Source: Lepidurus packardi (lineage: Eukaryota > Arthropoda > Branchiopoda > Notostraca > Triopsidae). Taken from it: DNA of 64,000 nt. The notes under the pieces were generated by a model. It saw nothing but the letters and a program-made list of their open reading frames with translations. It was not told the origin of the DNA and searched no databases. Made by a program: the position numbers and the translations under genes. Where the stretch lies: positions 6,902,565 through 6,966,564 of the forward strand of contig JAKZAN010000001.1 of NCBI GenBank assembly GCA_023053545.1. The letters run 5' to 3'. Numbering within the stretch: the first letter of the stretch is position 1; the number at the start of each line of letters is the position of its first letter. Of the stretch, positions 57,863 through 64,000 are shown one piece after another.

Positions 57863-60800
57863 TCAAGTACGGACAATACGGAGGTTACCCTGGGAGAGCA
57901 TGCATTTACGGGTAGCTTCTTGGGTTAGATGAAAGTCCTTGAATGGCGGGCATAAAACACTCGAGAGCTTGCTGAGGGTGGACATAAAAATTTGCAATGC
58001 TTCCGGTATGCGGTAATCGGCCATGAGTTGGTTCCCGTGCTGGAAAGCCTGTTCCGTTTCTTGCAAAGTTTTAAGGCCTTTGAGGATGTTGGTTTGGTTA
58101 CGGCACCGGCGACAGCGAACGAAGGGACTCAGCGTTTCTGTGGAAACGGGCAAAGCCGTCGCGCAATTGGGAGTAGTGCAGCGAAATTGCCAGGTTTTGT
58201 CCGTCATTTGCGTGTAAAGCGGCCAATTATTTAGGCAAGCCTCGCAGCTACAATTAAACCAGTAACGGCTCTTTAACGTGGCCTGGCGTTCTTCCCGGAC
58301 GGTCTGGGTAAAGATGGGGCCGTAATTCTCGGCCAGGATTTCCCCAGCCACGTGATCGCGAATGGCGCGAGCGATCATGGTATCCCCTACGAAATACCTA
58401 TCAAAGGTAAACAGAACGTATTAGCCCCCTCTTGGGGCCCAGTGGTTTGTGGTAGGGATTAAATTAAACCTGACGATGCCCGGGTTGCACGAGTGGTTAA
58501 ACATGGCCACGGTACTGAAGACAGCTGCTCCCAGAAAGACTGACATGGCTCCTTCTAATGACCCCGGGCGCAGTAATTGCAACTCGGCCACCTCGTGGGC
58601 GTTAAATTGCATGACTTGCAAATTCCTTAATAAGATAGCGCCTATGAGCTCGGCGTCCTCGCTGAGCTTGTGGGCGTGGTCTGTAAAACAGATAGGGTGT
58701 ATTCAACGCGATTAAAAGGAGATGGGAAGTTTACCGAGCGGATCGTCCATAGGGCTGAGCGTGGTTGACGATCCCAATGGGGTGAAGTAACCCACTGCGC
58801 GCAAACATTTGAGTAAAAATGTCGCCATCACTGTCTGGTGGAAAAAGTCTCGCGCTGATCGTTTCTCGCAGTGGCTGACCAGGTCGTAAATCCGTAAATA
58901 GCCATTTCCTGGCTTCGGGGGTGCCTGGAGTCGGAGATAATTCCATCACTCGTGATCGATCAGAAAATGTCACATGAAATAACCCGAGATGATCCTTCTA
59001 AGTAATGCATGAGTTTGTTCAGCTTTAACCGTATAGGAGAATTGATAAGCTTTACGTTTGAAACGTCTCAACCGCCTGCTCTGGCCTAATTCCCATGATA
59101 ATAGCTTTATAGACCAATTAAAGTTCGAACAGTTCAGCGGCGATGGTCGCTAGATGGAAAGTTAATGGCTTTACCCGAGAAAATATTGCGTTTTACATTG
59201 GCCTGAGGCATGTGCAGTATTCTCAGCAGGAGAGGTCTGAGTTGCATAAAGCTATGTGCTAGACTTGTTTGGTAACCAAGTATCCAAAAGATGTTAATGT
59301 TAAGCAGACTATAATGTCTCTTTTCCCTGCTCTGCCAAGTGCAGACCTGTTGCGAACAATATAAATTGAGTTTGCACGCACATAAAAGGAGTCGGGAGCA
59401 GGCTTAGTGAAAAGCGAACGTTTTCTGGTTGCTTTGTACCGTTGCTATGCAATGCTGAGGTTTGCAATCAATTTTCGCGGCATCGTTTTGGTTGGGGAAT
59501 GTTTGAGAACTTACCGCTGTAGTACAAGTGTCATTCAGATACGGCTTTAATTGACGGAAATAGGCAAGTGGGCTCTGAGTAACTATTCGCAAAGCCAAGT
59601 AGCACGTGATACTGATGCCAGCTTGGAAAAGGTGATCCAGTAATTGGCATTCGGTGGCGTGATACGACGTGAGGGCTGCTTGCCTGCAGGAATTGCTGCA
59701 GAAACTGGCGGAAACGCAATGTGGGCAAGGCAATAGAGCTGCAGTTCTGCGAGTTATTAAAAAAGGAACTCTATAAGTGTGGCTCAGTAAAAAAAATCCC
59801 GGTGCACTTACGCCTGGAAACAATGGTGGCAGTGGGAGGGATATTTGAGAGGCTGGAGCACAGAGGCGTAAGCTTTTTCCACCGCAACCACGTCGCCTGG
59901 ATGCAAATTCTCGGTGGTGATTGCGTAGCGACCGGCTTCGGCAGATATTTTTATTTCTACCACCTGAGAAGCGCCAAGTAGCGATGGGTGTGGGCCGCGC
60001 ATCACTTGTGGTAATTGAGTTCCTTTTTTAGCTCCAGACAACTCGCATTCATCCATAACCGATTCTATTTTATCGAGACAGTGAGGGCAAGGGGGGAAAA
60101 AGGGAGAGAAAAACGGGATTCAGTCCACGCATTGGATTGCACTATTAATGCTATTTACGGGGCCAAACAAATTTTTGTCCTCATGATGAAACCCAAACAT
60201 CCCAATCAAAAGGCTTGGCAAATGCCCTAAAGGGTAGATATTTTTTTATAGTGTTCCGTGGCTGTACCCTCGGATAGAAAACGAACGTCGGAAGGCAAAT
60301 GAAAAAGAAAAAAACTAGAAAAAAGGGACCAAAGGCTAGGTCACGTACTGACATAGGATAAAATAGAGGTCAACCATGAATGTTCCATGGTCTTCACGAG
60401 GAACTTACCCTTCACTGCGGGTTCATTGCAAACGTGGGCTAAATCCATTTTGGCTTTCGCCAATTCTGCCAGAAATTTAGCTCGTATCAGCTGTGGCGGA
60501 GCGTTGGATAAGTGCTGCTGAGCTAACTCGTCGGCTTGGGAAAGTGTTTCCCTCGCCAAGTCTTTCTGTCCCAAAAAGGCGAAGCATTGAGCTCTGCGTT
60601 GGAGTAACTTGCAAAGGAGGCGAACTGGGTAGCCAGATTCTTGAGCGTGGAACGTATCTTGTAAAGCTTCTTGATATCGGCACAGATGAAACAAGGCTGC
60701 GGATCGATTAGCCAAGGCCAAGGACAAAGCTTCGTTTTGCTCTTTGCTGCCGCTATTGCTGTTGCTCGCCATACACTCTTCTCGGAATATAAACAAAGAT

Positions 60801-61360
60801 TCCAGAATTAATTTACGTGCGTCTGACCCAATCTGTACAAGTCATCATCGTAATCATGTGGTAGCAAAAAAGCTCGTAATTAAAAAGGGGAATTAATTCT
60901 AGCTCCGGAGTAATAAGCAAGGTCTCTGCCTCTACCCCCTTTCTTTGTATCACTCGTCGCCTTGGCGGCGTATAAGTTACAGTGCGACAATTAAAATTGG
61001 AAGGCTATCAAGAAAAGCAATAATGAGGATAAAAAATGGATAAGCGAGATTCAGGCGAGTACCTTGGGGTGCTTTGCGAATGCTTTCCGAGTAATGCGCC
61101 AAAGCCTGGGAATACAGACTATCCTGGAAACATTGGTTGCCGGTTTTCCGGGCGGTTGTTGCTTCAGAAAGGCTTTTCGTCGTTGTGTCCTGTCGGGCTT
61201 GGCTAGAATGGATAATAGGCAGAGACCATACGAATCGGAATCGCTCTTGATCAGATGTCATACTCCCAAATGCTTCCAAGTTGGAAGCGGTCAGTTGTTC
61301 CAGTACCCGCATATGGTAAGCCTTAAAAAAGCCAGGTCGTTCGCCTTCCATCTCCTCCAT
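57863..61360 (-). CDS. SMYD4: SMYD4-type SET/MYND methyltransferase
   Basis: Exons 61360-61063, 60780-60409, 60064-59812, 59746-59515, 58924-58735, 58680-58470, 58397-57863; the frame closes at 696 residues. The N-terminal half has TPR-like helices (TARKTGNQCFQDSLYSQALA; ALANRSAALFHLCRYQEALQ). The SET domain begins at GRYAITTENLHPGDVVAVEK and is split by the MYND zinc cluster (CHHCF...CPHC...FCSNSC...YHATEC). SET resumes with IYDLVSHCEKR and NHSCNPGIVR, then FTQTVREERQATLK and the post-SET cysteines FNCSCEAC, with a helical C-terminal part. TPR-SET-MYND is the SMYD4 layout. Homologues are linked to muscle and heart development. Two joins are less certain: the donor after NHSCNPGIV (GTTTAA) is weak, and the exon at 58924-58735 was placed by frame and homology. 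Confidence 0.9.
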
Positions 61361-64000
61361 TTTGAGCGCTTTACGTCTCTAATCCACGCCTGTAATTGAC
61401 GTAAAGAAAAACTGCGTATTTCATTTTTTTTTATTTTCCAAGAAAACTTCTTAATTGCTTAGCGTCTACAGCCTTACACTTCTTACGAGGAATTTTTTTC
61501 TAGTACAATGTAGTTAGAAATGCCTTTTTACACGCCCTTTTTATATTGTGGAGCCCAAAATAGACTTTCTTGTGGAGCGTTTCTGTTGCTGTCACCTTTG
61601 ATTTACATTAATCGAAAATGGCTTAAATATTATGCAGATTATTCTTAGGAAACACTGTAAGACAAAAGAGAGATGCAATATTAGCATAGTGTTTTTCAAG
61701 CAAGCTTACCTTGTGGAAAAATTTCTTCTTGTCGAGTTTCCCGAGTGAAGCAAAGAAGAAAAATAACGTGGTTACGCACAAGCTTGAAGGAAGAATTGCG
61801 TTTGTCGGGAGCCAAGAGAGCACAGGACATGGTTGCTGGCGCTATTCTTAGCCAGGTTTTGAGGTTGCCTAGGCTTCTACACGAACATCTGGTGGCTTGT
61901 GGTTTTACAGATCATTGCTTGGCGGGCTCTTTCAAACTTAAGTGCTTGCTAGTCAAGCGCCAAGACGAAAATCTCGCCGACAAAGTTGGCGGGAAATTAT
62001 CGCCCACTTCTTTTCGCGGTCAATAGTACTAAAAGCGCTTGGAGCTGCTCTACGTGTGGGTAACCGCTGCATATTCTAAGACGTACTACTACGTAGTACT
62101 AAAACCGGAAGGCACGTTGACTTTTTAAGTGTAATTTAGCTCCACACTTTACGGCGTACGAGCAGGAAAAGAAGAGGATTACGTTAGATCATTTGTGTTT
62201 CAACACGTCGTTTCAACTAAAGTGCAGGAAGCACAGATGAATGCAAAAACTTTCACTGTCTTGATTAAAGCCCTAATCTTTTTGAAGTTATGAGAATCGG
62301 CTTATGTCATTCAGCCTTTATATTACTCCCACGTGGCTGTAATTCGGTACCAGATTAAGAAAGTGAATTGTGTTTGTGTTTACGGTCTAATAATAAACCC
62401 AATAGTTTGGCAGACTCTATATCGCGTTTGTGCGGATACTTTTTTAAATTTTTTTAGCGGTTCCTGCTACAATCAGGGCCAGTAATAATGCCGAGAATAT
62501 GATTTTCGTGTTGCAAAAGCTCTTCGACCCAAGTTTGGACATGACCAGCATTTGTTACCCTGCTTGGGACTCAAACGAATCTCATAAATTTTTCTTCCGT
62601 TGGCTCTATTTTCGCCTACATTATGATTGTCCAGCAGGCGTCTACGTGGGCGGAACTGATTCGAAGAAATGCTTTTTTCTGCTTGTTCTATTTGAACTCC
62701 TAGGAATGATTATTCTGGCCAGAAGATTTGCTATCTTGACATATTATCTCCCCCTTTTCGTTGAGTCTAAACGTTCGATCCAAGCTAAGGGCTGGACTAC
62801 CGCTTAGCGAGCAAAAAGTTTTAAATAAGAGAGTATTCGAAATATAGGGAAGTTGGGGATCTAACATTTGCCTTTGCGTGTCCTAACAAGATACGTTTTT
62901 TTTCTCTCAGCGTAGCACCTCAAAGCTTGAATGCTGCGCTGGGATTATTCACGGTTCCAAGTGTGAATTCAAAGCGTTCACAGCATTGCAAGGAAAGCAT
63001 CTAAATAGGGTTCCAGGGTCGATTTTGTCTTTGAGGAAAAAACATTGAGATTCTCAACATAATTCGCATACTCTTGCCAAAATCCAGTCCCAAAGTTTGG
63101 CAGCTGAGTGACATTTCTTTGTCGGCCTGGGAAAGTCGAGAGGGAAAATGGAAAGTGCTCAAGACATTGTTGGGAAAACGTTCAGGAAAGGTTATGGGAG
63201 GTTCACTTGCACGAATGTTTTTGTCTTTGAATTCTTGGCAACATTTTCGTGGCCGACTGGCTTCATTAGTGAGCGAGTAAGGGAAGCCCTACTTTGCATA
63301 TTTTGCACCTCCGCTGGCTAGTTAAGCGTTTTACTTGATCATGGTAAAACCCGACAGGCGAAAATTGATTCCGTAATTCTATCCCGTCCTTTTGCCATGA
63401 AATCTGTGCCCAGAAGAGGCAGAGATAAAGAGAGCGAGAAGCGGGGAAATTGGAGCGTCTTGCACGTGGAGTGTTTCATTTTACGGCACCATTGTTGCTT
63501 GGGACACGTGCGAACGTACCCGGATCACATTACGTCAATACAAGTCAGTTTTTTCTGGCCGTTATTTGTGTAAGCTCACAAGATGTCAAAGGAAAAGGAG
63601 GCCAAATATTTTGCGAGAAACAGCGACGACGACGACGACCCCACGTCTCTTACGTCTCATTATTCACATGAGAAGTTTTCTCCTGAGAATTCTTCCAAGC
63701 TGTATGTTTTACCTGGTTTCAAAGAAAACTTCCTTGTCATGAACCCAGAAGCTCGTTTACATAAATAACGCCCGAGACTTGAAACTTGGAAGAACACCAG
63801 CCTACCCCTCCCCCCCCCCCCCCATTTGACTCCCTATTCCCCCTTCCGCTGTTCAGAAAAACAAGGAAGAAATAAAATCTTTCCTGTCAAGTTATATCTG
63901 GTTGAGCGGAGCTGCTTTTCATATTTGATGGTTCCATATGCTATATACGAGTTACAAAAAAAACTAAGTCAAATGAGAAAAAAAAAGATTGAAATAAAGA
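61361..64000. other. Unassigned region at the right end
   Basis: 2.6 kb upstream of SMYD4. Several + strand open stretches occur: 61745-62026 (93 aa), 62499-62807 (102 aa, with a hydrophobic segment FLLVLFELLGMIILARRF and open upstream to a TTTTTTAG acceptor-like site at 62458), 63074-63280 and 63583-63768. None matches a family I know. AATAAA occurs at 63870-63875 and near 63992, so the last frames could be terminal exons of a + strand gene whose start is not evident. A C-rich run lies at 63809-63824. Confidence 0.35.
63583..63768 (+). CDS. Possible small protein or terminal exon, unrecognised
   Basis: 61 codons from ATG to TAA, starting MSKEKEAKYFARNS with five consecutive Asp residues and ending NPEARLHK. 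An AATAAA follows about 100 nt downstream (63870-63875). No family was recognised. The hydrophilic composition and the polyadenylation signal are the only support. Confidence 0.25.
   Translation: MSKEKEAKYFARNSDDDDDPTSLTSHYSHEKFSPENSSKLYVLPGFKENFLVMNPEARLHK

Noticed and set aside
58731-58973. 80-codon frame ending PYGRSAR in the SMYD4 region
   Set aside because: The overlapping frame entered at 58924 gives IYDLVSHCEKR and joins in phase with both neighbouring exons, so the 80-codon frame is a shadow.

Overview
The window is animal genomic DNA, most likely from an arthropod and probably a crustacean-like pancrustacean. The protein genes are spliced, usually with introns of 50-100 nt. There is a DM4/12-family secreted protein gene, a family known from arthropods, a giant-type bZIP factor, and a short (TTAGG)n array of the arthropod telomere motif. 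The species cannot be named from the sequence.

Host genes, left to right: the 3' part of SETD2 (+, 1-6409); SART1 (-, 7817-10923); a DM4/12-family gene (+, 13852-15197); SAE1 (-, 15763-17054); a giant/PAR-type bZIP gene (-, 34772-36238); mitochondrial ribosomal protein S12 (-, 40648-41232); TMEM214 (-, 41824-44808); SSR1/TRAP-alpha (+, 45219-46387); an ATXN1-type AXH gene (-, 47232-48840) with tRNA-Pro(AGG) in its intron; POGLUT2/KDELC (+, 55008-57296); SMYD4 (-, 57863-61360). All but SETD2, whose start lies outside the window, could be rebuilt from start to stop. Reading frames stay in phase across the exon joins, with one point of doubt in SART1 exon 5. These are housekeeping genes with no operon logic. 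The one suggestive pairing is the divergent TMEM214/SSR1 pair, two ER-membrane proteins sharing a 410-bp intergenic region with TGACGTC and TGACGTG sites.

Mobile DNA. About 16 kb (roughly 17.1-32.9 kb) is Helentron-type rolling-circle transposon DNA. Its core is one uninterrupted 2655-codon frame (-, 24027-31994) that joins a C76-like cysteine protease, five C2HC zinc fingers, a second protease-like domain without its nucleophile, an HUH Rep, a PIF1 helicase and an EEP endonuclease. An RPA-like single-strand-binding gene follows (-, 19978-21021). A second, oppositely oriented element (17096-19338) carries another open RPA-like copy. A second cluster lies between ATXN1 and POGLUT2 (49.6-54.8 kb): a pogo-type MITE, two hAT elements with perfect 8-bp target duplications, and an insert in each hAT. 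Smaller elements are a Tigger/pogo relic inside a SETD2 intron, a PIF/Harbinger-like element, a fold-back element and a hAT MITE.

The intervals 11.5-13.8, 33.2-34.8, 37.2-40.6 and 61.4-64.0 kb hold no gene I can assign.
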